In this document: in pieces, positions 17,637 through 25,062 of the stretch
Layout: each line of letters begins with the position of its first letter
Numbering within the stretch: the first letter of the stretch is position 1
Source: Chitinophaga ginsengisegetis
GTDB lineage: Bacteria > Bacteroidota > Bacteroidia > Chitinophagales > Chitinophagaceae
DNA: 64,000 bases
Direction: 5' to 3'
NCBI RefSeq assembly: GCF_900168065.1
Contig: NZ_FUZZ01000005.1
Span: 620,001 to 684,000, forward strand
Notes under the pieces: generated by a model
The model's input: the letters and a program-made list of their open reading frames with translations, nothing else
Database searches by the model: none
Told to the model about the DNA's origin: nothing
Translations under genes and position numbers: made by a program

Positions 17637-19058
17637 ATGAAAAGGATCATATATACCCTGCTCGGCACAATATTAATAGCAGGAACTTCCTGCAAAAAGG
17701 AGCTGGGAAAATTACCGGAAAATGCCAAGGTAGATGGTAATACCATCATCGATCAACGGACCTCGGAAATCGCCCTTAATGGCGTTTATTACCGCTTTGC
17801 CAATGTGGACGCCGCCAATAACGTAACAGATTGGTTTGAACACGAAGTACCACCTGCCGTATTTGCGGGGTACATGGGATATGGTTACGGGGAAGATGAT
17901 GCGGAAAACAACAATTATACTAACTCCTTCTTCAGCAGCATTTACTGGACTTCCTCCTATCAATTAATAAACGCAGCAAACGGTCTTATAAAAGGCGTTT
18001 CCCTGCTGGAAGACAAAGCATTTACCAACAACCGTAAAAGAGAAGTATTGGCAGAAGCACGGTTCCTGCGCGCTTACGGCCATTTTAAAATACTCAGCTA
18101 CTTCGGCCAGTGGTTCGATCTGAGCAGCCCGTATGGCGCACTGCTGCGCGATGAATTTGTAACAGTAGGAGCCACCGCAAAAGCACGTAGTTCTGTGAAA
18201 GACAGCTACACCGCTATCCTCGCAGACCTCGACGATGCCATCGCCAATGCCCCGGCACAAAACAAAGCATTTTACGCTACCCGCTGGGCAGCAATGGCCC
18301 TGAAAATGAAAGTGCTCATGAGCCACGGCCAACCTGCTGATTACCCCGTGATAACCGCGCTGGCAGACAGTATCATCCTCAACAGCCCATACACCCTGGA
18401 GCCGCAGATGAAAGATATCTTTTACGTAAAAGGACTCACCAGCCCGGAAGTAATACTCGGCATTAAATCACAGCAGAACCAGGAAAGCTACTACTACCTG
18501 CTCAGTCGCCAGTACTGGCCAGGCGCATCTTTTCTCTATGTAGCCAAAACAGCGCTGAAAACCCTGCTGGCGAACGATCCCCGCGGCGCCTGGATGATAG
18601 GCTCGGCCAACAGGTATGCGGCCGGTACCTTCTACTTCCTGAAATATATCAAGGAAGGATCCACGCCGACACCATTATCAGAAACAGCCTATGCGCTCCG
18701 CTTAACAGAAGTATACCTCCTGAAAGCAGAAGCCATTGTGCGTTCCGGCGGCAGCCTCGCCGCCGCCCGCGATATCCTGAAAAATATCATGGGCCATGCC
18801 GGCGTAACAGATTTCTCGGCAGCCGATAACGCGACAAGCGTAAATGAAATGCTCAAACAGCTGTACCTCGAAACGGCCCGCAACCTTGTGGGGGAAGACG
18901 GACAGGAGTGGCTGTCGCTGTTGCGCCTCCCTTCTTCACTGATACAGGAACTGAGGCCCACGGCAAACGATAAGGTAAAATATATCATGCCTATCCCGCA
19001 CACTGAATTTCTTAACAACCCGGCCATCGGTGAGCAAAACCCAGGCTATCAGCAATAA
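17637..19058 (+). CDS. SusD/RagB-family outer-membrane lipoprotein
   Basis: A 473-residue surface lipoprotein with lipobox AGTSC (Cys at about residue 19). Hallmarks are the helical TPR-like core with RFLRAYGHFKILSYFGQW (about 137-154), the FYATRWAAMALKMKV helix and the C-terminal RLTEVYLLKAEAIVRSGG region typical of SusD. It would form the lid of the SusC barrel and capture ligand. It starts 18 bp after susC, in the same operon. Confidence 0.94.
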   Translation: MKRIIYTLLGTILIAGTSCKKELGKLPENAKVDGNTIIDQRTSEIALNGVYYRFANVDAANNVTDWFEHEVPPAVFAGYMGYGYGEDDAENNNYTNSFFSSIYWTSSYQLINAANGLIKGVSLLEDKAFTNNRKREVLAEARFLRAYGHFKILSYFGQWFDLSSPYGALLRDEFVTVGATAKARSSVKDSYTAILADLDDAIANAPAQNKAFYATRWAAMALKMKVLMSHGQPADYPVITALADSIILNSPYTLEPQMKDIFYVKGLTSPEVILGIKSQQNQESYYYLLSRQYWPGASFLYVAKTALKTLLANDPRGAWMIGSANRYAAGTFYFLKYIKEGSTPTPLSETAYALRLTEVYLLKAEAIVRSGGSLAAARDILKNIMGHAGVTDFSAADNATSVNEMLKQLYLETARNLVGEDGQEWLSLLRLPSSLIQELRPTANDKVKYIMPIPHTEFLNNPAIGEQNPGYQQ

Positions 19059-19077
19059 TAACCTTTAAATATTCAGT

Positions 19078-20163
19078 ATGAAGATCCACACACCTACCAT
19101 GTTTACAACGCTGCTGCTGGCCGCCGCCTGCAGTCAGCCCAAAGCCCCGTCTGCCAGTATTACAGCGGAACTGCGCGGATTGAAAGACTCCGTTGTTTTC
19201 ATCTCCATACCGGTAGCCGATTCGGCTAAAACAGATACGGTGCCGGTAAAAGATGGGCGCTTCACCTGGACCGGTAGCATCACGGAGCCACAAAAAATAT
19301 ATATCGGCACCTCCACCCGCTACCTGGAACTGTTCATGGAAAATGCCGCCATACAGGTAAACGGAAATATGGATTCAACAGACCAGATAAAGATCACCGG
19401 CTCCGCTACACAGGATGCTTACGAAGCCTTTAAAAAATCGATCACGGATATCACCAGCCAGGAAGATACCCTCTATTCAAAGTATGATGAGGTAAAAGAT
19501 AATGATACCGCGAAAGCAGCGCTGGAAGCAACACTCGAATCCCTGCGCAATCAACGCCGTGGCCGTACCAAAGCATACATCAAAGCGCATCCGGAAAGCG
19601 CGCTGAGTGTAAGCATGGTGGCCGATATGGCGGTGATGGGAGAATACGCACCGGTAGATAGTATGTTCCGTACACTCACACCGGCAGCACAACAAACCGC
19701 TACCGGCGTACGACTGGCAAAGCGTCTCGCCGTGCTGAAAAAGAGTGCTATCGGTCAGCCGATGATCGATTTTACCCAGGGTGATGTAGATGGTAAACCC
19801 ATTCACCTGTCCGACTTCAAAGGCAAATACGTACTGCTCGATTTCTGGGCCAGCTGGTGCGGTCCCTGTCGCGCGGAAAACCCCAACGTGCTGAAGGCTT
19901 ACAACAAATTCAAAGACAAAAACTTCACCGTTCTCGGCGTATCGCTCGATGATAAGGCCGATAAATGGAAAGAAGCTATTAAGCAGGATGGCATGCCCTG
20001 GATGCAGGTATCCGACCTGAAAGGCTTCCGCAACGAGGTAGCGCAGGAATACGGTATCCAGGCCATCCCGTCGTCGTTCCTGATAGACCCGCAGGGCATC
20101 ATCATCGCCAAAGAATTAAGAGGAGCCGCACTGCATACCAAACTGGCTGAAATATTAAAGTAA
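19078..20163 (+). CDS. TlpA/ResA-like thioredoxin-fold lipoprotein with N-terminal DUF4369-like domain (first of three)
   Basis: A 361-residue exported protein, probably a lipoprotein (LLLAAACS lipobox). The N-terminal beta-rich domain (about residues 20-110) resembles DUF4369, followed by a helical linker. The C-terminal thioredoxin domain (about 222-361) has the redox motif WCGPC at Cys261/Cys264 in DFWASWCGPCRAENPN and the cis-proline segment AIPSSFLIDP. It should act as a periplasmic thiol-disulphide oxidoreductase. It starts 19 bp after susD and is followed 14 bp later by a paralogue. Confidence 0.92.
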   Translation: MKIHTPTMFTTLLLAAACSQPKAPSASITAELRGLKDSVVFISIPVADSAKTDTVPVKDGRFTWTGSITEPQKIYIGTSTRYLELFMENAAIQVNGNMDSTDQIKITGSATQDAYEAFKKSITDITSQEDTLYSKYDEVKDNDTAKAALEATLESLRNQRRGRTKAYIKAHPESALSVSMVADMAVMGEYAPVDSMFRTLTPAAQQTATGVRLAKRLAVLKKSAIGQPMIDFTQGDVDGKPIHLSDFKGKYVLLDFWASWCGPCRAENPNVLKAYNKFKDKNFTVLGVSLDDKADKWKEAIKQDGMPWMQVSDLKGFRNEVAQEYGIQAIPSSFLIDPQGIIIAKELRGAALHTKLAEILK

Positions 20164-20177
20164 AAAACAACGCAGGT

Positions 20178-21287
20178 ATGAAAAAAATAACCACCTTACT
20201 GGCAGCTGCATTAATTACCGCAGCGGCCCATGCACAGCAAAACACGACCATCACCGCTACCATCAAAGACCTGCCCGCAGGACAATGGGTATACTGGCGC
20301 TCACAGGGCAACGACGACCGCCGCGATTCGGTACAAACCACCGCCGGCGGATTCACCATCAAAACAAACATCGCCCCCGGCGAAGCCGACTTCTACATAA
20401 TCCAGATCGGGAAAAAGTATGAAGCCAATAACATGATCTTTTATTATCTGGATAAAGGCAACATCACCGTAAAAGGCGATGGACCTATGTTTAAGGATGC
20501 CGTTTTCTCAGGCCCGCAATACATAAAAGATAACAACGAATACATGGCCATGCTGAAACAGGCGCCCGGATTGAAAGGCCAGGAAGACCTTTACAAACAG
20601 GCTAATAAATTATATGAAGCAAGGGATTCTGCCGGACTGGCTGCCCTGCAACCCGAATTGAAAAGGATGCAGGAAGAGAGCGCAAACCTCACTAAACAAT
20701 GGATCCTGCAACATCCCAAATCCGGGATCAGCGCATCGTTGCTGTCGCACCTCAACGATGTGCCACTCGATGAACAAGAAAGTATCTTTAATAAATTGTC
20801 TGCCGCCGCAAAGGAAAACGGCCCTGCAAAACGGATTGCCCACAGCATCCGCGTGAATAAACTCACCGGCATTGGCAGCATGGCGCCCGACTTCACCCAA
20901 AACGATACATTAGGCAACCCCGTTTCCTTAAAAGATTTCCGCGGTAAATATGTACTCGTGGATTTCTGGGCCAGCTGGTGCCACCCCTGCCGGGAAGAAA
21001 ATCCAAACGTAGTGGCAGCCTTTAAGAAATACAACAGTAAAAATTTCACCGTACTCGGCATATCGCTGGACCAGCCCAATGGCAAAGAAAAGTGGCTCAA
21101 CGCCATCCACCAGGATAACCTTACCTGGACACACGTGTCTGATCTGAAATTCTGGAACAACGCCGTAGCCAAACAGTATGATATCCATGGTATTCCGGCT
21201 AACTTCCTCGTAGATCCAACCGGTAAAATTATCGCCAAAAATCTGCGCGGTGAGGAACTGGAGAAGAAACTCGCGGAAGTGTTATAA
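20178..21287 (+). CDS. TlpA-like thioredoxin-fold protein with DUF4369-like domain (second of three)
   Basis: A 369-residue exported protein with signal peptide MKKITTLLAAALITAAAHAQ (type I, no lipobox cysteine). It has the same architecture as the preceding gene: N-terminal DUF4369-like beta domain, charged helical linker (about 120-190), C-terminal thioredoxin domain. The redox motif is WCHPC (Cys268/Cys271), the only one of the three with His between the cysteines, a difference known to raise redox potential in thioredoxin-family proteins. The cis-proline segment is GIPANFLVDP. It lies in the operon of susCD. Confidence 0.92.
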   Translation: MKKITTLLAAALITAAAHAQQNTTITATIKDLPAGQWVYWRSQGNDDRRDSVQTTAGGFTIKTNIAPGEADFYIIQIGKKYEANNMIFYYLDKGNITVKGDGPMFKDAVFSGPQYIKDNNEYMAMLKQAPGLKGQEDLYKQANKLYEARDSAGLAALQPELKRMQEESANLTKQWILQHPKSGISASLLSHLNDVPLDEQESIFNKLSAAAKENGPAKRIAHSIRVNKLTGIGSMAPDFTQNDTLGNPVSLKDFRGKYVLVDFWASWCHPCREENPNVVAAFKKYNSKNFTVLGISLDQPNGKEKWLNAIHQDNLTWTHVSDLKFWNNAVAKQYDIHGIPANFLVDPTGKIIAKNLRGEELEKKLAEVL

Positions 21288-21308
21288 TCATCTCAAAAAA
21301 ACAGCAGC

Positions 21309-22517
21309 ATGAAATATAGTCTCATTGCCCTTCCTTTTATAGCCCTGCAATTCGGGGCACAGGCGCAGGAAAAGTTACCATTTACCCTTACGGGAGATAT
21401 TAAGGGCCTGCCCAATCGCTACGTGTACCTCAGTTATGCGGAAGGCGACAAGGAATACCGGACCGACAGCGCATTGTCGAAAAACGGGCAGTTCACTTTC
21501 AGTGGTAAACTGGTGCAGCCGGTAGAAGGACGTCTTTATTTAGATAAAAACGCCGCCATGTACGGCGAAGGAGACATGGCCTCCTTCTTCATGGAAGCAG
21601 CCTCTATGAAGCTGACATCCGCCACCGGGCGGCTGAAGGAAGCAAAACTCATCGGCTCCAAATCCCAGCTGGACCAGGATCTGCTCACCGCTGCCCGCGC
21701 ACCTGTCCAGAAAAAGCTCCAGCCGTTATCGGACGCTTTTAATAAGCTGAATAAAGAATACATTGCCGCCATCAGAGCAAAGAAGCCTGAGGCAACGCTG
21801 GAATCCTATAAAACAAAGCTGGATAAGCTGAAAGACCAGATGGAGCCTTACTATGAGGCCATGGAAAAAACAGATAAAGCCTTTGTCACCCGGCATCCCA
21901 ACGCTTACGTATCTGCACAGCTGCTTCGCTTCCGCGTAAGCAACATGCCTTTGCAGGAAGGCGAAGCCTTTTATGCAAAAATGTCGCCTGCCATGCAGCA
22001 AAGCGTCGATGGCCTTGAAATCAGGAAGGAACTGGATGGCCTGCGTGCAGGCTCCCCCGGCAGCCCTGCCCACGAGTTCACCAAAACCGATATCAATGGT
22101 AAAAGTATCAGTCTGGCGGAGTTCAAAGGCAAATATGTGATGCTCGACTTCTGGGCCAGCTGGTGTGGTCCCTGCCGCAAAGGCAATCCCCACCTGAAGG
22201 AGCTATATAGTAAATACAGCGCCAAAGGCTTTGAAATCATCGGCATTTCCGACGACGATTCCAATCATGAAGCCTGGAAAAAAGCCGTTAACCAGGACGG
22301 TATCGGCATCTGGCGGCATGTACTCCGCGGGCTCGACTGGAGCAAGCGCGAAAAGAACCTGCCCAACCCTGAAGATGTGAGCGACTACTACGGCATCCAT
22401 TCTCTCCCCACCAAAATCCTGATCGATCCCAATGGCGTGATCATCGGCCGCTACGGCGGTGGCGGGGAAGACGATGAAGCCATGAATAAGAAACTGAAAG
22501 AGATTTTTGGCGCATAA
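21309..22517 (+). CDS. TlpA-like thioredoxin-fold protein with DUF4369-like domain (third of three)
   Basis: A 402-residue exported protein with signal peptide ending FGAQAQ. It has an N-terminal DUF4369-like domain (about 25-110), a long lysine-rich helical linker (about 130-200) and a thioredoxin domain with WCGPC at Cys286/Cys289 (FWASWCGPCRKGNPHL). The cis-proline is in SLPTKILIDP. It has an insertion (RHVLRGLDWSKREKNLPNPEDVSDYYG) not present in its two neighbours. It is the last gene of the susCD-thioredoxin operon and is followed by a strong terminator. Confidence 0.92.
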   Translation: MKYSLIALPFIALQFGAQAQEKLPFTLTGDIKGLPNRYVYLSYAEGDKEYRTDSALSKNGQFTFSGKLVQPVEGRLYLDKNAAMYGEGDMASFFMEAASMKLTSATGRLKEAKLIGSKSQLDQDLLTAARAPVQKKLQPLSDAFNKLNKEYIAAIRAKKPEATLESYKTKLDKLKDQMEPYYEAMEKTDKAFVTRHPNAYVSAQLLRFRVSNMPLQEGEAFYAKMSPAMQQSVDGLEIRKELDGLRAGSPGSPAHEFTKTDINGKSISLAEFKGKYVMLDFWASWCGPCRKGNPHLKELYSKYSAKGFEIIGISDDDSNHEAWKKAVNQDGIGIWRHVLRGLDWSKREKNLPNPEDVSDYYGIHSLPTKILIDPNGVIIGRYGGGGEDDEAMNKKLKEIFGA

Positions 22518-22527
22518 ACAAAAAACG

Positions 22528-22558
22528 TCCCCGCAGCAAAACTGCGGGGATTTTTTTT
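22528..22558 (+). terminator. Strong terminator of the susCD-thioredoxin operon
   Basis: A perfect 9-bp GC-rich stem (TCCCCGCAG / CTGCGGGGA) with a 5-base loop followed by eight T residues, 10 bp after the stop codon. Confidence 0.9.
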
Positions 22559-22587
22559 GGTATTTCCGCCGGTCAGGGTTATCTTTG
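22556..22587 (+). promoter_or_regulatory. Close match to the Bacteroidota promoter, inside the non-coding stretch
   Basis: TTTG at 22556-22559, overlapping the T-run of the terminator, is followed after 20 bp by TATCTTTG at 22580-22587. Both elements match the Bacteroidota consensus TTTG/TAnnTTTG. It predicts a transcript starting near 22594, about 355 bp before the response regulator gene. Confidence 0.45.
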
Positions 22588-22592
22588 ATGGT

Positions 22593-22673
22593 ATGCGTAA
22601 AACATTGATATACAATATCTTTCTCCGCAACATCTTCACAAAGAACGCAAGCGGACTCTGTATAGCACATTGA
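22593..22673 (+). other. Possible 26-codon leaderless small ORF
   Basis: ATG at 22593 opens a 26-residue frame (begins MRKTLIYNIF, ends LCIAH) whose start coincides with the transcription start predicted from the promoter just upstream. No homology is recognised and the frame may be chance; a decayed gene fragment is another possibility. Confidence 0.2.
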
Positions 22674-22696
22674 TACCCAATACGTTACCGATCAAG

Positions 22697-22740
22697 TCCA
22701 CATCCCCTCCACATCACCTCCACGTTCTCTCCATGTCAAA
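22697..22740. repeat. Four 11-bp phased direct repeats beginning TCCA
   Basis: TCCA recurs at 22697, 22708, 22719 and 22730, exactly 11 bp apart. The first two units share TCCACATC and the last two are diverged (TCCACGTT, TCCATGTC). An 11-bp period is neither a codon multiple nor a CRISPR spacing and is close to one helical turn. Confidence 0.7.
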
Positions 22741-22833
22741 GGCATGTTCAATGTATCTCCTAAGCATGTGCAAAGTATAGCCTATATCATCTCCAGGCGT
22801 ATCTTTCAACACCCCATCTCCAAAAGAAAAAGT

Positions 22834-22894
22834 AAAATCAGCAAAATCAGCGTAATCCGGGGAAAGACAAAATCCGCTAAAGACAAAATCCGCT
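22834..22894. repeat. Array of AAAATC(A/C)GC units with a 16-bp tandem duplication
   Basis: AAAATCAGC occurs twice head to tail at 22834 and 22843; AAAATCCGC occurs at 22869 and 22885. The last two belong to a perfect tandem duplication of AAAGACAAAATCCGCT (22863-22878 and 22879-22894). With the 11-bp repeats this makes up most of the recognisable content of the 432-bp gap at 22518-22949; the rest shows nothing clear. Confidence 0.75.
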
Positions 22895-22898
22895 AAAA

Positions 22899-22915
22899 CT
22901 TCAAATTTGCTATAA
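22899..22915 (+). promoter_or_regulatory. Possible degenerate response-regulator site upstream of its own gene
   Basis: CTTCAA at 22899-22904 and CTATAA at 22910-22915 form an imperfect direct repeat with an 11-bp period. It shares the octamer ACTTCAAA with the clear site before tolC and lies at a similar distance (about -40) from the presumed start of this transcript. It suggests autoregulation, but only four of six bases match in the second half. Confidence 0.35.
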
Positions 22916-22949
22916 ATTTACTCCGCACTTTGCACCCAGGTGTGTTTTT

Positions 22950-23633
22950 ATGAAAGTATTGATTGTAGAAGATAACAAGGAACTGGCCAGCGGTATTTCC
23001 GATTACCTCAACGGGGAAAAGTATATCAGCGAACTGGCTTATGATGTGGAAACAGCCCGGGAAAAGCTTTCTCTTTTCACTTACGACTGTATCCTGCTGG
23101 ATATCATGCTGCCGGATGGCAATGGCATGGAACTCCTCAATTTTATCCGCCAGGAGAATATCAGCAGCGGGGTACTGATCATTTCCGCGAAAGATGCCCT
23201 CGACGATAAAGTAAATGGCCTCGAACGCGGTGCGGACGACTATGTTACCAAGCCTTTCCACCTGCCGGAGCTGCATGCCCGCCTGAGGGCTATCTACCGC
23301 CGCAAGAAGCTGGACGGCAATAACCTCGTTGTTTTTAACGAAATAGAACTCAATACCGACACAATGGAGGCACTTATTAATAACTCCCTCCTGGATGTAA
23401 CACGCAAGGAATTCGACCTGTTGTTGTATTTTGTGGTAAATAAGAACCGTGTACTGTCACGACAGGCCATCGCCGCTCACCTCTGGGGAGACTATACCGA
23501 TAACCTGGCTAACTTCGACTTCGTTTACCAGCACGTAAAAAATCTGAGAAAAAAGATCAGCGCCGCAGAAGGAGTAGACTATATAGAAACGGTTTATGGA
23601 TTAGGGTACAAATTTAATACCTCCAAAACATGA
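22950..23633 (+). CDS. OmpR/PhoB-family response regulator
   Basis: A 227-residue two-component regulator. The receiver domain spans residues 1-120: acidic pocket Glu7/Asp8 (IVEDN), phosphoacceptor Asp51 (LLDIMLPDG), and lysine in YVTKPFHLPEL. The C-terminal winged helix (about 130-225) ends in the family motif YIETVYGLGYKF. It overlaps the histidine kinase gene by four bases (ATGA at 23630), so both are co-translated. The TolC-RND-adaptor operon follows directly and has an 11-bp direct repeat in its promoter, the classical form of an OmpR-family operator, so this regulator probably controls efflux. Confidence 0.95.
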   Translation: MKVLIVEDNKELASGISDYLNGEKYISELAYDVETAREKLSLFTYDCILLDIMLPDGNGMELLNFIRQENISSGVLIISAKDALDDKVNGLERGADDYVTKPFHLPELHARLRAIYRRKKLDGNNLVVFNEIELNTDTMEALINNSLLDVTRKEFDLLLYFVVNKNRVLSRQAIAAHLWGDYTDNLANFDFVYQHVKNLRKKISAAEGVDYIETVYGLGYKFNTSKT

Positions 23634-24940
23634 AGCTGCTTAATAAAATAACACTCTGGTTTATAGGGATCGTATTCCTGATAACACCGGTTACAATGGT
23701 GATATCGCGTAATAATATCAAGAAACATCTCGATGAAGCAGAAGTGGCCCGCATGACCGCCGTGAACGACCGCGTGGCACAACAAATGATGGCCGGCGAA
23801 AAGCCCGACCGCTACACCCACGGCCGCCCCATTGCTATTACTACTGTAGCAGGCCCGCTGCCGGAAAAGAAAGTGCTTGTAACAAAAGACAATTTTATAG
23901 CAGAAGATCTTGGGAAGAAGGAATGCCGCATCACGGTAGACTCCTGGTACAAAATCGGCGACCAGCAATATAAAATATCCTCCTATAATTATGTGATCAA
24001 GTCGGAAGAAATATTCCGTGGTATGCTCAGCACCGTAGTATGGAAAATGCTGCTCATGATCTTCGCGGTATCCGTTACCGCAAGGTTGCTTTCCGGGAAA
24101 ATATTTTCCCCGCTGCGCCGCACCATGAAAGCCATTCACAGCTTCGACCTGAAACAAAAGAATAAACTGCAGCTGCCGGAAACCAGCACCACCGAATTTA
24201 AAGAACTGAATGTATTCCTCGGCAAAATGACCGATAAAGCAATGGAAGATTACGCCGCCGTAAAAGAATTCAGCGAAAACGCATCGCACGAATTACAAAC
24301 ACCGCTGGCCGTGATCCGCAGCAAAATAGAACTGTTATCTGAAACCAATATAGATGGCGTGCAGGCCGCGCTGATAGGGGATATGCAGAATGCCATTGAA
24401 AAGCTGTCGCATATCAACCGCTCTCTCATCCTGCTCACCAAGCTGGAAAACCAGGAGTTTAAAGTAACGGAAAGCCTCAAGTTTTGCCGCGTGGTAAAAG
24501 ATGTGATTGCCACTTATGATGACTGGATCAGCATGCGCGAAATTGCCCTCACTACTAATCTCGATAAAAATATTCCGCTCAATATTCACCCGGCCCTTGC
24601 CGAAATGCTCATCAGCAACTTGTTGAGCAATGCCATCCGGCATAACCGTGACGGCGGACAAATAAAGATGTTGCTCACCCACCGGGAGCTGAGCATCAGC
24701 AACACCGGCATACCGCCGCAAATCCCTACGTGTGAACTGTTCCAGCGGTTTAAGAAAAGTAACCAGAGCAACGACAGCATCGGGCTCGGACTGGCCATCG
24801 TAAAACAGATCTGCGAGGTGAACGGCTATGATGTGGATTACAACTATGCCGATGGATGGCATAAAATACAGGTGTGTTTTTACAAAAAACAGACAGTAAA
24901 CAGCGATGCCTTGCCCGCAGCGGCCGCAGTAGCCGTTTAA
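23630..24940 (+). CDS. Sensor histidine kinase, cognate to the upstream regulator
   Basis: A 436-residue membrane kinase. TM1 is at residues 9-27, a periplasmic sensor of about 110 residues follows, and TM2 is near 138-158 (MLLMIFAVSVTARLLSG) with a HAMP-like stretch. The dimerisation/phosphoacceptor helix carries His220 in ENASHELQTPLAVIRSK. The HATPase domain shows the N-box (LLSNAIRHNRDGG) and GLGLAIVKQI. It overlaps the response regulator gene by four bases. The sensor segment is not recognisably like a known ligand-binding domain, so the signal (metal, drug, envelope stress) is unknown. Confidence 0.94.
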   Translation: MKLLNKITLWFIGIVFLITPVTMVISRNNIKKHLDEAEVARMTAVNDRVAQQMMAGEKPDRYTHGRPIAITTVAGPLPEKKVLVTKDNFIAEDLGKKECRITVDSWYKIGDQQYKISSYNYVIKSEEIFRGMLSTVVWKMLLMIFAVSVTARLLSGKIFSPLRRTMKAIHSFDLKQKNKLQLPETSTTEFKELNVFLGKMTDKAMEDYAAVKEFSENASHELQTPLAVIRSKIELLSETNIDGVQAALIGDMQNAIEKLSHINRSLILLTKLENQEFKVTESLKFCRVVKDVIATYDDWISMREIALTTNLDKNIPLNIHPALAEMLISNLLSNAIRHNRDGGQIKMLLTHRELSISNTGIPPQIPTCELFQRFKKSNQSNDSIGLGLAIVKQICEVNGYDVDYNYADGWHKIQVCFYKKQTVNSDALPAAAAVAV

Positions 24941-24980
24941 TTGTCCATCTCACAAAAAAAAAATCCATATTTCCACTTTC

Positions 24981-24997
24981 CTTCAAGTTTACTTCAA
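24981..24997 (+). promoter_or_regulatory. Probable response-regulator operator before the efflux operon
   Basis: A perfect direct repeat of CTTCAA with an 11-bp period (24981-24986 and 24992-24997). A -7-like AAATTTTG lies at 25008-25015, placing the repeat around -41 to -25, where OmpR/PhoB-type activators replace the upstream promoter element. The regulator gene is two genes upstream. Confidence 0.55.
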
Positions 24998-25017
24998 AAT
25001 GATACAGAAATTTTGCA

Positions 25018-25044
25018 GTTGAATATCCTTCAGGACATTTCAAC
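25018..25044 (+). other. Imperfect hairpin in the tolC mRNA leader
   Basis: GTTGAA at 25018 and TTCAAC at 25039-25044 pair, with inner TCCT / AGGA pairing around TTCAGG. It would lie at the extreme 5' end of the tolC transcript, 18 bp before the ATG, and may stabilise the message or act as a second protein-binding palindrome. Confidence 0.35.
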
Positions 25045-25062
25045 CGTAAAATCTATTTATTC

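Noticed and set aside
20591-21238. A 215-codon frame antisense to the second thioredoxin gene
   Set aside because: It is a shadow of a strongly supported gene, with no family resemblance and no promoter.
22834-22894. CRISPR-like reading of the short repeats
   Set aside because: Units are 9-16 bp with no unique spacers of constant length, and no cas gene is present.
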